This document shows, in pieces, positions 8,058 through 17,510 of a DNA stretch of 64,000 nucleotides; positions within the stretch are counted from its first letter, which is position 1, and every line of letters begins with the position of its first letter. The notes under the pieces are model-generated. The model ran no database searches. It had not been told where the DNA came from and was given only the letters and a program-made list of their open reading frames with translations. The DNA lies in assembly GCF_042651965.1 (NCBI RefSeq), contig NZ_JBHSDY010000006.1, positions 206,646 to 270,645 of the forward strand, given 5' to 3'. The DNA is from Castellaniella hirudinis. Its GTDB lineage: Bacteria > Pseudomonadota > Gammaproteobacteria > Burkholderiales > Burkholderiaceae_B. The position numbers and the translations under genes were made by a program.

Positions 8058-8093
8058 AAAAAACCGCTGGTCCGACAGGATCAGCGGTTTTTT
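8058..8093 (+). terminator. Rho-independent terminator after flagellin 2
   Basis: AAAAAACCGCTG (8058-8069) pairs with CAGCGGTTTTTT (8082-8093) around a 12-base loop. It has a T-run on the plus side and an A-run on the left, so it can work in both directions. It separates flagellin 2 from the convergent glycosyltransferase ending at 8146. Confidence 0.85.
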
Positions 8094-8145
8094 CGTCTTC
8101 CGGCGCCCACCGGGCCGCCCGCGGCGCTTTCGATCTCGATGCGCC

Positions 8146-11100
8146 TCAGGCGTCGTCCGGCGCCACTCCCCAGCCCCTGGCCCACTGATCCAGAAACGCC
8201 TCCTCCAGCATCCAGTCTCTCAGCACGGCTTCACGCAGTGCGTCGCCCTGGCGGGCGGAGGCATCCGGATCGGCCAGATGCGCACGGATCGCTTGCATCC
8301 AGTCCTGATGGCGGTTGCGCACCCGCGTCACCGGCAGGTCGCTTTGGTAAGGATCGATGTCCGTGCAGATGACCGGCACCCCGCAGGCCCCCAGCTCCAG
8401 CAGCCTCAGGTTGCTCTTGCAGCGATTGAACTGATTGATCTCCAGCGGCACGACCGCCAGATCGAGGTTCAAAGCGGCCAGCCTGGCCGGATATTGGTCG
8501 ATCGGCACCCCCGGATGGAATTCACATGCCACGCCATCCGGCTGCATTCCCATGAAGACCCACTCGACCTCGTCCTGCAGATCCTTGACCACGGAGCGGA
8601 TCTCGGCCAGATCGCCGGTGTGGCTGATGCCGCCCGCCCAGCCCACGCGCATCTTCTTGCCCGAGCGGCGGCGCCCTTCCAGCCCGCCCCACCAGGCCGG
8701 CAGCAGGCCATTGAGCGCCACCCGGATATCACCATGGAAATCTGCATATTCCTGCGCCAGGACGGGCGTGGACACCACCAGCCAGTCCACCTGCTCGATC
8801 GCGCGGCGCATGTTCTTGATCCAGCTCTGCTGGAACTTTCCACGGTAGACGCTGCGGGCCGGGATATTGGGCAGATAATCGTCAAACTCCAGAACCACCC
8901 TGGCGCCGGTGATCTCCCGATAGCGCCGGATCTGCGTCAGTATGCCCTCGTTGAGCCACGTGCCTTGCAGCACGATGACGTCGGGCTGAATGCGGGCCAC
9001 GTCGGTGAAATGGAAATCATGGTGCTTGACGCCGCCTTCGGTCCGCAGCTCTCCCGCCATCGCCTGGAAGGGTTGCAGAATCCGGTAATGACCGCAGCCA
9101 TGCCAATCCGAATGCGAGGCCAGCACCACCGGCAACGGACGCCCGGGCAGCGGCTCGTGGATACGCGACGCATCCTGGCTCAGGTTGAACCCGGGCGACA
9201 GTTTGCCGAAAGCGGGATGGTAATAAGGATCGCGCGCCAGTTGCGGCAGCCAGCGGGCGTACAGCCGGTCGCGCTGCTCGTCGTCGGGGCGGGCCGCCAG
9301 GCCGAACCTTTCCGTCAACAGGCGGGTCGCCCCGCCCATATGCAACAGGCCGGTATCGGGTTCGAGGGCCAGCAGGTAGCCGGCCTGCGCCGCCTTCAGG
9401 GACAGGTCCGTATCCGCATAGTAGACAGGGAAAGATTGCGCATCGAAACCGCCCAGTTCCTGGAACACGGCCCGTCGCACCATCAGACATGACGCACTCA
9501 GGGCGCTGGCGTTCTGCTGGACGGCCAGGCGATACATATACCCCTGCTGGCCGGACGGCTCGCCCCGAAAAGCCAATCCCACGCTGTTATCCAGCCCAAG
9601 CACCTGGCCGTATTGATCGATCCGGCCGCCGGGCAGATCCAGGCGTGCGCCCGCCAGGCCGACCTCCGGACGCAAGGCGAGCCGCAGCAGGCGCTCCAGC
9701 CAATCGGCGCGTGTTTGCGGCGAAAACTGGATATCGTTGTTCAGGAACAGCAGCACCTCGCCCCGCGCCTGTTCCGCCGCAAAATTGTTCATGGCGGCGA
9801 AATCAAAGGCCTGCGGCCAGCGCAGGATACGCACCTGATCCAGCGCCATGCCTTCGAGTTTCGCCAGAAACTCGACAGCGCCCTGCTCCACACTGCCGTT
9901 GTCCACGATCAGCAATTCGTAGTTCGGGTAGGCCGTGCGTTCCATCAAGCCTTCGACGCAATCGCGCAGGATGGAGAACTGGTCGCGGGTCGGCACGATG
10001 ATGGATACCAGCGGCCGTTGCGGCAAAGGGTATTCGACGCGGAACAGCCCCAGGGCCGGTCCCGGCTGGACCTGGGCGTCCAGCCCCATCCGCACGAAAT
10101 GAGCCTGCGTCACGGCAGGCGACCAGGTCAGGGTCCCCGCATCGCAGACCCAGTCCATCAGGCCGCGCGCGCCATGCAGCAGAACTTCCGGCACATGCCC
10201 GACCACGGATGGTCCCGCCTGCTCCACCATGCGCCAGACCAGATCGATCGGCGCCAGATCGACCACCCGCGCGTCGAGCCCGCCCACCGCCTGGATGGCA
10301 GCCGTGCTGAGCACCAGGTTGCGACCGACATAGGGGTAGCTGCGCAGCAGATCAATGTTGAAATCCGGTTTCAACATGGGGTTGGCCGTGACGCCATCCA
10401 GCAAAACGGCGTCGTCCGCATACCAGACCAGGGGGTCGGGCCGGCGCAAGCGATATTCACCCAGGGTCAATGTGGCGTGCGGCAACAGCCGATCACCGGC
10501 GTGCAGCACCCACAGGAAATCGGGCAGGCCTCCTTGTTCGATTCGCTGGGACAGCAACTGAGGCCAGGGCTCAGCGCCGGGAACATGCTCGATGTTCTGC
10601 GCGGCATCGTCGGGGACGACGCCATCGCCGATCAGCCAGACGCCATCCACGGGCCGGTGCTGCGCGCTCAGGCTGGCCAGCGTTTCAGCCGCCGCCCGAG
10701 GGTCCGCACCATCCGGCACGATGACGGCCACGCCCAACGTCCCCACGTCCGGATTCGCCTGCAGCAGGGTCTGGATCGCCAGGATGCGGGCGGCGGATGG
10801 GGCTCGGTCGGCCATCCAATCCGGTACGCCCCAGGAGGGGGCTTCCGCCGCTTTTTTCTCCAGCGCCTTGATGCGTTCCCGAATACGCTCGGCGAGCGGG
10901 AACGGAGCGAAATCCTTGCCTGGGTCGCTCAGGGGTTTGACGCGGACCAGATGGTTGTCTTTGGCGCGATACCAGCCCAGTTCGCGGATCATGCGCTTGA
11001 AATTGCTGTGGCCTTTTTCACCGACCCCGGGCTGGTCGCGGCCCTGCTGGCTGAATTGGTCTTTGGAGACACGGAAAGCGGAATATGGCTGATGCAACAG

Positions 11101-11778
11101 CGCCAAGTGGCCTCGGCGCAGCAACTTGACCAGCATCGTCAGGTCGCCGACCCATTCAATATATTGTCCGCCCAGCTTGAATAAACCCTGGTGCTCCAAG
11201 ACGATGGGGGCATAATCGTCCCGGCGGAACATGATGGCGGACGGCTCACCGATGAAATTCAGTGTGATGTCGCCCAGAAACGAGACCACATCCTTTCCGT
11301 GGATGACGACATCCTCGTCGCACAGAGAGGCTGTTGCGATATTGTCAGGCAGTGTTTCGCCCTGCTCACCCACCAGCGCACGGCGGGATCCGACGACAGC
11401 GATATCTTCATCCAGAGACAAAATCCGGACGAAGCTGGACAGTACGCCCGGCAGCAGGACGTCGTCATCGAACAAGGGCTTGATGTACTTGCCACGAGCT
11501 TTCTGGATACAGGCGGACAGATTTCCGCCGCCCGTCATTCGAGTCTCGTTTCTGTAATACCTGAAATTCCCTATTTTTCTTTCATCGGTCAATTGCCTGA
11601 GCAAATCGTATACGTCATCCGTGGGGCAATCGTCCCCCACCACAATCTCGTAATCCGAAAAATCCTGCGCCAGCAAGCTATCGAGCGCGGCCTGAAGATA
11701 CTTTGCCCTGAATGCCGGAATCACCACTGACACCAGAGGCGGGCGTTCGCTTTGAACCGTTTCAAAATCCATTGACAT
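8146..11778 (-). CDS. Multi-domain glycosyltransferase, ~1210 aa
   Basis: A very long protein with at least two GT2 domains and a C-terminal GT-B-like domain. The first GT2 (about 15-250) starts LVSVVIPAFRAKYLQAALDSLLAQDFSDYEIVVGDD. A degenerate GT2-like stretch (about 350-560) carries WVLHAGDRLLP. A full GT2 (about 590-850) starts SIIVPTRDQFSIL, with VDNGS and FLNNDI. The C-terminal part (about 890-1205) has GCGHYRILQPF, LEFDDYLPN, VGWAGGISHTGD and LELGACGVPVICTD, like GT4/GT1 enzymes. It resembles the large RfbC/FgtA-like transferases found beside flagellins. It probably builds or attaches the filament glycan. ATG 11778 or 11772 is the start; it follows the methyltransferase gene by 25 bases. 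Confidence 0.88.
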   Translation of the reverse strand: MSMDFETVQSERPPLVSVVIPAFRAKYLQAALDSLLAQDFSDYEIVVGDDCPTDDVYDLLRQLTDERKIGNFRYYRNETRMTGGGNLSACIQKARGKYIKPLFDDDVLLPGVLSSFVRILSLDEDIAVVGSRRALVGEQGETLPDNIATASLCDEDVVIHGKDVVSFLGDITLNFIGEPSAIMFRRDDYAPIVLEHQGLFKLGGQYIEWVGDLTMLVKLLRRGHLALLHQPYSAFRVSKDQFSQQGRDQPGVGEKGHSNFKRMIRELGWYRAKDNHLVRVKPLSDPGKDFAPFPLAERIRERIKALEKKAAEAPSWGVPDWMADRAPSAARILAIQTLLQANPDVGTLGVAVIVPDGADPRAAAETLASLSAQHRPVDGVWLIGDGVVPDDAAQNIEHVPGAEPWPQLLSQRIEQGGLPDFLWVLHAGDRLLPHATLTLGEYRLRRPDPLVWYADDAVLLDGVTANPMLKPDFNIDLLRSYPYVGRNLVLSTAAIQAVGGLDARVVDLAPIDLVWRMVEQAGPSVVGHVPEVLLHGARGLMDWVCDAGTLTWSPAVTQAHFVRMGLDAQVQPGPALGLFRVEYPLPQRPLVSIIVPTRDQFSILRDCVEGLMERTAYPNYELLIVDNGSVEQGAVEFLAKLEGMALDQVRILRWPQAFDFAAMNNFAAEQARGEVLLFLNNDIQFSPQTRADWLERLLRLALRPEVGLAGARLDLPGGRIDQYGQVLGLDNSVGLAFRGEPSGQQGYMYRLAVQQNASALSASCLMVRRAVFQELGGFDAQSFPVYYADTDLSLKAAQAGYLLALEPDTGLLHMGGATRLLTERFGLAARPDDEQRDRLYARWLPQLARDPYYHPAFGKLSPGFNLSQDASRIHEPLPGRPLPVVLASHSDWHGCGHYRILQPFQAMAGELRTEGGVKHHDFHFTDVARIQPDVIVLQGTWLNEGILTQIRRYREITGARVVLEFDDYLPNIPARSVYRGKFQQSWIKNMRRAIEQVDWLVVSTPVLAQEYADFHGDIRVALNGLLPAWWGGLEGRRRSGKKMRVGWAGGISHTGDLAEIRSVVKDLQDEVEWVFMGMQPDGVACEFHPGVPIDQYPARLAALNLDLAVVPLEINQFNRCKSNLRLLELGACGVPVICTDIDPYQSDLPVTRVRNRHQDWMQAIRAHLADPDASARQGDALREAVLRDWMLEEAFLDQWARGWGVAPDDA

Positions 11779-11803
11779 CAATCCATCCCCGGTGCGTGCC
11801 GAC

Positions 11804-12472
11804 TCAAATCTTCTGGATCAGATAGCTGTTCTCGAACCCGCGCACGGCCCCCAGCACATTGAACCCGTTGAAATACCCTCCGGCCCTGAGCAGATCGACG
11901 GCCGGCCCGACTTCCGGACTATAGCGGACGTCCATATAGTCATCGAATACGATGAATCCCCCGGAAACCACGCTCGGGGAATACAGCAGGAAATCCAGCA
12001 GGACGTTCCGGCCCTCATGCCCGCCATCGATGTGCAGCAGCGCCACACTGGGAGAAAGCGCGTGGAAACGCTCGGCGCACAACTCGGAAAATCCTCTCAG
12101 GACGACTGCGTTCGGAAACAGCAGGTCCTTGTAATGGCTGAATTCCTCGAACTGCTTCGGCAGCGCGAAAGGATCGATCCCGACGACTCTTCTTTCGTGG
12201 TTGCACACCTCGTTCATCAAGGACAGGGACTTTCCCTTCCAGACACCGATCTCGACGATGTCGCCGGGCAGATCCCCGATCATCGCGCACAGATAGGCCA
12301 GCAGCCGGATCTGATCGTGAAACGAAAGCTCCTTGCGTTCCATCGCCTGGTCCGGCGGCAGGAGCGCCTGGGCATGCTCGAAGCCTTTCCCGAGCAACTC
12401 CCAGACCGAGGCGACCATTTCATTCAACTGCGGATTTTCCAGGAACTCGTACAGTTGCTTGCGGGTAATCAT
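11804..12472 (-). CDS. Class I SAM-dependent methyltransferase (Methyltransf_24/TylF-like)
   Basis: 222 residues from ATG 12472 (MITRKQLYEFL), preceded by AAGGA. The SAM-binding motif I region is GDIVEIGVWKGKSLSLMNEV (about 68-87), followed by VVGIDPFALP. The acidic/metal region is LLHIDGGHEGRNVLLDF, and a later strand ends GGFIVFDDYMD. The pattern IDGxH...FDDY is typical of the cephalosporin-hydroxylase/TylF-like O-methyltransferase group acting on sugars. It heads a two-gene leftward unit with the large glycosyltransferase. The substrate is presumably a glycan sugar, which is inference. Confidence 0.8.
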   Translation of the reverse strand: MITRKQLYEFLENPQLNEMVASVWELLGKGFEHAQALLPPDQAMERKELSFHDQIRLLAYLCAMIGDLPGDIVEIGVWKGKSLSLMNEVCNHERRVVGIDPFALPKQFEEFSHYKDLLFPNAVVLRGFSELCAERFHALSPSVALLHIDGGHEGRNVLLDFLLYSPSVVSGGFIVFDDYMDVRYSPEVGPAVDLLRAGGYFNGFNVLGAVRGFENSYLIQKI

Positions 12473-12601
12473 TGGTGTCCTTGAATGGCCGAAATGGCGC
12501 CTATCCCCATAGGATATCCAACCCATCCCACGTCCCCTGATGACGTATGATCAGGATGATTTCCCATAGTGTTTATGCAGCCCCTCGGGGCGCAGGACGA
12601 C

Positions 12602-13720
12602 ATGATCTCACAGCGCCCCGTTTTCGTCACAGAGCCGCACCTGCCCCCGCTGCAGGAATTCATCCCCTACCTGGAAAAGCTCTGGGCCAGTAAACGCCTG
12701 ACCAACGGCGGCCCATTCCACGAGCAATTGGAAAAGGAACTGGCTGCGTATCTGGGCGTCCAGCACCTCAGCCTGTTTTCCAACGGCACCATCGCGCTGG
12801 TCACCGCGCTGCAGGCGCTGCGCATCAGCGGCGAGGTCATCACCACACCTTACACCTTCGTCGCCACGGCCCATTCACTGATCTGGAACAATATCAAGCC
12901 GGTTTTCGTCGATGTCGATCCAGGCACCTGCAATCTGGACCCGGCCCGGATCGAGGAAGCCATCACGCCTGCCACCACGGCCATCCTGCCCGTGCATTGC
13001 TACGGCCTGCCCTGCGACGTGGATCGCATCCAGCGGATCGCAGACACCTACGGCCTGAAAGTCATTTACGACGCGGCGCACGCTTTTGGCGTCAAGCAAG
13101 ACGGCGCCAGCATCCTGAATCACGGCGATCTGTCCGTCCTGAGCTTCCACGCCACCAAGGTGTTCAATACCTTCGAAGGCGGCGCCATCATCTGCCCCGA
13201 CGCCAAGATCAAACAGCGCATCGACTACCTGAAAAATTTCGGCTTTGCCGACGAAGTCACCGTCGTCGCGCCCGGCATCAACGGCAAGATGAACGAGGTC
13301 TCTGCAGCCATGGGCCTGCTGCAGCTCCAGCACGTCGATCAGGCGCTGGACACCCGGGCGGCCATCCACAGGCGCTACCAGGACGCTTTCGCGGATGTCC
13401 CCAGTCTGCGCCTGCTGCAAGCGCCGGCAGGGCTGGAATGGAACCACGCCTACTGCCCTCTGTTCGTCGGCCCGGATCATCCCGTCAGCCGCGACGCGCT
13501 GTATGCCCTGCTGAAAAAGCACGGCATCCACGCCCGCCGTTATTTCTACCCCCTGGTCAGTTCATTCCCCATGTACCGGGGCCTGCCTAGCGCCGCGCCG
13601 GAACATTTGCCCCACGCCCAGGCGCTGGCGGATCAAGTGATCTGCCTGCCCATCTACCCCACCCTGCGGGCCGAGGACCAGGAACGGCTGATCGGCATCA
13701 TCTTGCAGACCGCCCGATGA
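12602..13720 (+). CDS. DegT/DnrJ/EryC1 sugar aminotransferase (VioA-like)
   Basis: A PLP-dependent nucleotide-sugar aminotransferase of 372 residues from ATG 12602 (AGGA eight bases upstream). It carries SNGTIALVTALQAL, the PLP-binding YDAAHAFGV, and SFHATKVFNTFEGGAI with the Schiff-base lysine in HATK. The family transfers an amino group from glutamate to a 3- or 4-keto sugar nucleotide. It resembles VioA/FdtB-type enzymes, which sit in flagellin or O-antigen islands making amino-dideoxy sugars. It is the first gene of a four-gene rightward operon; its stop overlaps the next start (ATGA). Confidence 0.88.
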   Translation: MISQRPVFVTEPHLPPLQEFIPYLEKLWASKRLTNGGPFHEQLEKELAAYLGVQHLSLFSNGTIALVTALQALRISGEVITTPYTFVATAHSLIWNNIKPVFVDVDPGTCNLDPARIEEAITPATTAILPVHCYGLPCDVDRIQRIADTYGLKVIYDAAHAFGVKQDGASILNHGDLSVLSFHATKVFNTFEGGAIICPDAKIKQRIDYLKNFGFADEVTVVAPGINGKMNEVSAAMGLLQLQHVDQALDTRAAIHRRYQDAFADVPSLRLLQAPAGLEWNHAYCPLFVGPDHPVSRDALYALLKKHGIHARRYFYPLVSSFPMYRGLPSAAPEHLPHAQALADQVICLPIYPTLRAEDQERLIGIILQTAR

Positions 13721-14994
13721 GCAAGCGCATCCTGGTCTTCCCCTGCGGTTCGGAAATCGGCCTGGAAATCCACCGCGCCCTGCGCTATTCCACGCATTTC
13801 GATCTGGTGGGGGCCTCCAGCGTGGACGATCACGGCCGCTTTGTCTATGAAGACTACGTCGGTGGCCTGCCTTATCACAACGCCCCCGATTTCGCCTCGC
13901 GTTTGGCTGAAATCATCAAGACGCACCGCATCGACGTGGTTTATCCGACGATGGACGCGGTGGCTGAAACCCTCCAGGATCTGGCTGAAAGCCTGGGGGT
14001 CTGTGTCATTGGCAGCCGCCCCGAAACCACGCGTATCTGCGCATCCAAGACCCTGACCTATGATGCGCTGGATGGGCTGGTCGCCACCCCGCTACGCTAC
14101 CGCGATCTGGCCGAGGTCCCCTCCTACCCTGTCTTCATCAAGCCCGACCGGGGCTACGGATCGCGCCACGCCGCTCGCGCCGACCATGCGCAACAGGCCG
14201 CAACCCTGCTGGCCCGGCATCAGGATCGGGACATGCTGATCCTGGAATACCTGCCGGGCCGGGAATGGACCATCGACTGTTTCTCGGACCGCCACGGATC
14301 GTTGCTGTTCCACGCAGCCCGAGGGCGCGACCGGGTCAGCAACGGCATCAGCGTCAACACCTCGCCCAGCACCGAATTCATCGAGTTGTTCGCGGACTGG
14401 GCCGGCGCCATCAACCAGCGGCTGCGGCCACGCGGCGCCTGGTTCTTCCAGGCGAAACTGGACCATGCCGGCCAGCCCAGACTGCTGGAAGTCGCCGCCC
14501 GGTTCGCCGGTTCATCGGCCCTGCAGCGCGGCCTGGGGGTGAACCTGCCGCTGCTGAGCGCATTCGACGCCCTCGACTGGCCGGTTTCGATCGCCGCCAA
14601 TGACTATCCGATCGAACTGGACCGCGCCCTGGACAACCGGTTCCGGATCCGGCTCGACTACCGGCACGTCTATGTCGATCTGGATGACTGCCTGCTCATC
14701 AAGGGACGGATCAATACCGCGCTGCTGGCCTTCCTGTACAAAGCCATCGATGATGGCTGCACGATCACGCTGCTGACGCGCCATGAGGAAAACCTGAACG
14801 AGACCCTGCGCCGCACCCGCCTGGAGTCCGTCTTTGACCGCATTGTCCACATCACCGACGGCGGGCCGAAAGCGGACCACATCGACCGGCTGCCGGCCAT
14901 TTTCATCGACGACTCCTTCCGCGAAAGAGAAGCCGTGGCACGGCAGCGAGGCATTCCTGTTTTCTCCCCGGACATGGTCGAAGCCTTGTCCTGA
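13717..14994 (+). CDS. ATP-grasp ligase fused to HAD-like phosphatase domain
   Basis: 425 residues. The N-terminal ~300 form a CPSase-type ATP-grasp enzyme: YPTMDAVAETLQDLAE, FIKPDRGYGSRH, ILEYLPGREWTIDCF and LEVAARFAGSSALQRG. From about residue 315 a HAD-like domain begins with YVDLDDCLLIKGR (motif I acidic pair), then TLLTRH and a late IFIDDSFRE. ATP-grasp enzymes ligate a carboxylate to an amine or thiol; the HAD part may remove a phosphate or be structural. Sitting between an aminotransferase and TagD/TagF, it may couple an amino acid or acid to an amino sugar. This is inference. Confidence 0.8.
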   Translation: MSKRILVFPCGSEIGLEIHRALRYSTHFDLVGASSVDDHGRFVYEDYVGGLPYHNAPDFASRLAEIIKTHRIDVVYPTMDAVAETLQDLAESLGVCVIGSRPETTRICASKTLTYDALDGLVATPLRYRDLAEVPSYPVFIKPDRGYGSRHAARADHAQQAATLLARHQDRDMLILEYLPGREWTIDCFSDRHGSLLFHAARGRDRVSNGISVNTSPSTEFIELFADWAGAINQRLRPRGAWFFQAKLDHAGQPRLLEVAARFAGSSALQRGLGVNLPLLSAFDALDWPVSIAANDYPIELDRALDNRFRIRLDYRHVYVDLDDCLLIKGRINTALLAFLYKAIDDGCTITLLTRHEENLNETLRRTRLESVFDRIVHITDGGPKADHIDRLPAIFIDDSFREREAVARQRGIPVFSPDMVEALS

Positions 14995-15011
14995 AAAGCC
15001 ACCGACCCGCC

Positions 15012-15470
15012 ATGAAAACCATCCTGACCTACGGCACTTTTGATCTTTTTCACATCGGCCACCTGCGCTTGCTGCAACGGCTTCGCGCACTGGGCGATCG
15101 CCTGATCGTCGGGGTTTCCACAGATGAATTCAACCACCTCAAAGGCAAGAAAACGGTGGTTCCGTTCGAGGACCGGATTGAAATCATCCGCGCCCTGGAC
15201 TGCGTCGATCTGGCCATCCCCGAAGCCGCCTGGGAACAGAAGGCCGGTGACATCCAGCAGCACGCCGTGTCGATCTTCGGCATGGGCAGTGACTGGACAG
15301 GCCGGTTCGACGAATTGAAAGCGCACTGCGAGGTGGTCTACCTGCCGCGCACCGAAGGCATTTCCAGCACGCACATCCGGAGAACGCTGAAAATACTCGA
15401 CCAGACCCATGTGGGGGAACTCAAGCAGGCGCTTGACCTTATTTCCTCCATCATCGATCGCTTCGACTGA
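15012..15470 (+). CDS. tagD: Glycerol-3-phosphate cytidylyltransferase (TagD-like)
   Basis: 152 residues with the nucleotidyltransferase signature TYGTFDLFHIGHLRLL (HxGH) at residues 5-20, STDEFNHLKGKK and the C-terminal ISSTHIRR. This matches TagD/GCT enzymes that make CDP-glycerol from CTP and glycerol-3-phosphate. It lies 17 bases upstream of a TagF-like transferase, its expected partner. Related cytidylyltransferases for other polyol phosphates cannot be excluded. Confidence 0.88.
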   Translation: MKTILTYGTFDLFHIGHLRLLQRLRALGDRLIVGVSTDEFNHLKGKKTVVPFEDRIEIIRALDCVDLAIPEAAWEQKAGDIQQHAVSIFGMGSDWTGRFDELKAHCEVVYLPRTEGISSTHIRRTLKILDQTHVGELKQALDLISSIIDRFD

Positions 15471-15487
15471 ACCGGGGATTCGGGCAC

Positions 15488-16738
15488 ATGGCGCGGTTCA
15501 TTTTTCTTCTGCTGCATCCCTTATGGCAGTTCATCGACCGGATGACGCCCAAGCGGGCCGACTGCTGGGCCTTCTCGACCCATCACCTGCATACCGGCCG
15601 CTTCATCGAAAACCAACGGGCGATGTTCGAGCTGGTCAAGCGGGACCCCGGCATACACAAGATCGTTTTTTATCGCGGCGAGCCCCCGGACCTGCGGATT
15701 GAAGACGCCATCCGATACAGGGTGCTCAGGCACGGCACGCTGCGCGGCCTGCTGTGGCTCGCCCGCTGCAAAGTCGTTTTCTTGACGCACTCGGTCTCCA
15801 TGGACTATTCGCTGCGCTGGGGCAGCAAGCGGTTCAGCATCCTGAAACTTGCCATGCGCCACAGAGTCGTGGTCAATCTCTGGCATGGCATCCCCCTGAA
15901 ACGCCTGCTGTACGCGGCCAACGACGCGGCATCCCGCCACACCGACCGCGTCAAATACCGCACCCGGGAAAGACGGGAATATACAGGCCTCATCGCCTCT
16001 TCGGATATCGACAGCTATGCCATGGCTGCCATGTTCTATCCCCTGAACTACCATCAGGTCTGGAGTACCGGCCTGCCGCGCAACGATTTCCTGACACAGG
16101 CAGAGGAACGGCTGCCCTCGTATATCCAGGATTCGCTGCGCCTGATCCGGGCAAAGCGCCAGGGAAAGAAACTGGTGGTCTATGCCCCGACCTACCGCCA
16201 GACGGCGATCAGCGACGGCGCCCATTATTACCAGTTCTCAGCCGGGGAGATCGAGCGGCTGAAATCCGTCCTGCGTTCGCACGACGCCGTCCTGGGCTAT
16301 CGCCCGCACTACTTCAAGAACAGCGCGAATTATTTCAACATGGACGAATATGTGGACGACGTATCCATATTCGACATGTCACAGGATGCCGTCCCGGAGT
16401 TCTCGGCCCTCGCAAGGGAGTGCGACCTGCTTGTCACGGACTACTCCAGCGTCTATATCGAAGCGCTCTATCTCGACAAACCCATCATCTGCTTTGGCTA
16501 TGACATCGAGCACTACAAGGCTCACGAAGACGGGCTGCTCTACGATATGGAACTGGCCTTCCCCGGACCCATCGCGCAGGACTTCGGCACCTTGATCGAG
16601 CATATCGACGAGGCATTGCGCCATGACGGCGGGTCCGCCCATCAGCAGCGGGCCACTGCCAGAAAGATCTTCTTCAAATACAACGACTCGATGAACTCGG
16701 AGCGGGTCAGGCGGGAAATCGTGCGGCGCCTACGATAG
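15488..16738 (+). CDS. CDP-glycerol glycerophosphotransferase family protein (TagF/TagB-like)
   Basis: 416 residues. Hallmarks are VFLTHS, NLWHGIPLKRL, VVYAPTYRQT, LGYRPHYF and the sugar-nucleotide motif TDYSSVYIEALYLDKPIICFGYD near residue 320. Members transfer glycerol- or ribitol-phosphate from the CDP-polyol to a glycan. With TagD upstream this suggests the glycan carries phosphoglycerol. No membrane anchor is evident. The last 9 bases overlap the convergent gene ending at 16730. Confidence 0.87.
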   Translation: MARFIFLLLHPLWQFIDRMTPKRADCWAFSTHHLHTGRFIENQRAMFELVKRDPGIHKIVFYRGEPPDLRIEDAIRYRVLRHGTLRGLLWLARCKVVFLTHSVSMDYSLRWGSKRFSILKLAMRHRVVVNLWHGIPLKRLLYAANDAASRHTDRVKYRTRERREYTGLIASSDIDSYAMAAMFYPLNYHQVWSTGLPRNDFLTQAEERLPSYIQDSLRLIRAKRQGKKLVVYAPTYRQTAISDGAHYYQFSAGEIERLKSVLRSHDAVLGYRPHYFKNSANYFNMDEYVDDVSIFDMSQDAVPEFSALARECDLLVTDYSSVYIEALYLDKPIICFGYDIEHYKAHEDGLLYDMELAFPGPIAQDFGTLIEHIDEALRHDGGSAHQQRATARKIFFKYNDSMNSERVRREIVRRLR

Positions 16739-17473
16739 CTCTTTGGCAAGGGTCCGCATTTTACCAATCATCTGCTGGTAAAAATCGTCTGCGTAGTGAA
16801 AGGGCGCCGGCCCCCATTTATGGAAGTCCCCTCCCTTGATTTCATCATATGTAAAAAACTGATCTCTCTTCAAATCCTTTTCAACAAAAGAGTACATTTT
16901 ATTCAAAGTATTGTTCGCAAATTCAATAGCCTCATCAGGAACGATCTCCTCTGAAAGGTACTTCTTGTACCTTCCACCACTGGCCGTCCGTGCCGCCCAT
17001 AAAACCTTATTAAGCCTCAGTTTGTGAAGCTTGTCATTTTTTCTAAGAAAATCGACAAGATTGTTCCAGCCGTTTCCCCAACGTCTGAAAAAATCATCAG
17101 AACCTGACTTGATAATTTTGAAATCTGGAATATCTTTGAACGGATCCGTATTCTTGAATTCAGCAGATACCGTGCAGCACTTCCCTGGGCCGGCCTCCAG
17201 AAGATTAAATCTCTCGTCTATAAAATCCATCAACAAAACATCAAAATCGGATCTTGATATTATATCCAGAAATTTCTTTTCAATATCCACATTCACCCAC
17301 CGGCGCTGAAAACCAGAGGTCAGACGCTCACTGAAAACATCATCAAAGGGCTTTTCTGAAAAAATACTGGCTATCGAGGATCTGGCTATAAACTCGACAA
17401 GATGAAACTCCCCCGGCTCTCCAAAATCGAGAGAATCCTTGGAAACACAACTCCCAAGAATAAATATTTTCAT
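16730..17473 (-). CDS. DUF6270-like protein, glycan-cluster associated
   Basis: 247 residues beginning MKIFILGSCVSKDSLDFGE, the GSCVSRD-type opening of the DUF6270 family often found in polysaccharide loci. The GSC block resembles the nucleophile block of SGNH-like enzymes, but this is only an impression. The gene is clearly more AT-rich than its neighbours, with many AAA/TTT codons, suggesting a different origin. It is the last gene of the long leftward operon and overlaps the 3' end of the TagF-like gene by 9 bases. Confidence 0.7.
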   Translation of the reverse strand: MKIFILGSCVSKDSLDFGEPGEFHLVEFIARSSIASIFSEKPFDDVFSERLTSGFQRRWVNVDIEKKFLDIISRSDFDVLLMDFIDERFNLLEAGPGKCCTVSAEFKNTDPFKDIPDFKIIKSGSDDFFRRWGNGWNNLVDFLRKNDKLHKLRLNKVLWAARTASGGRYKKYLSEEIVPDEAIEFANNTLNKMYSFVEKDLKRDQFFTYDEIKGGDFHKWGPAPFHYADDFYQQMIGKMRTLAKELS

Positions 17474-17510
17474 CGCACACTCCAAAAATCCAACATGAAG
17501 AGACGAGGCA

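Noticed and set aside
8278..11730. Several long plus-strand frames over the giant glycosyltransferase
   Set aside because: Their translations are Gln/Arg/His-rich shadows produced by high GC in the opposite strand.
12569..12601. Upstream GTG/ATG starts for the VioA-like aminotransferase
   Set aside because: ATG 12602 has an AGGA element and gives the usual family N-terminus; the extra residues do not fit.
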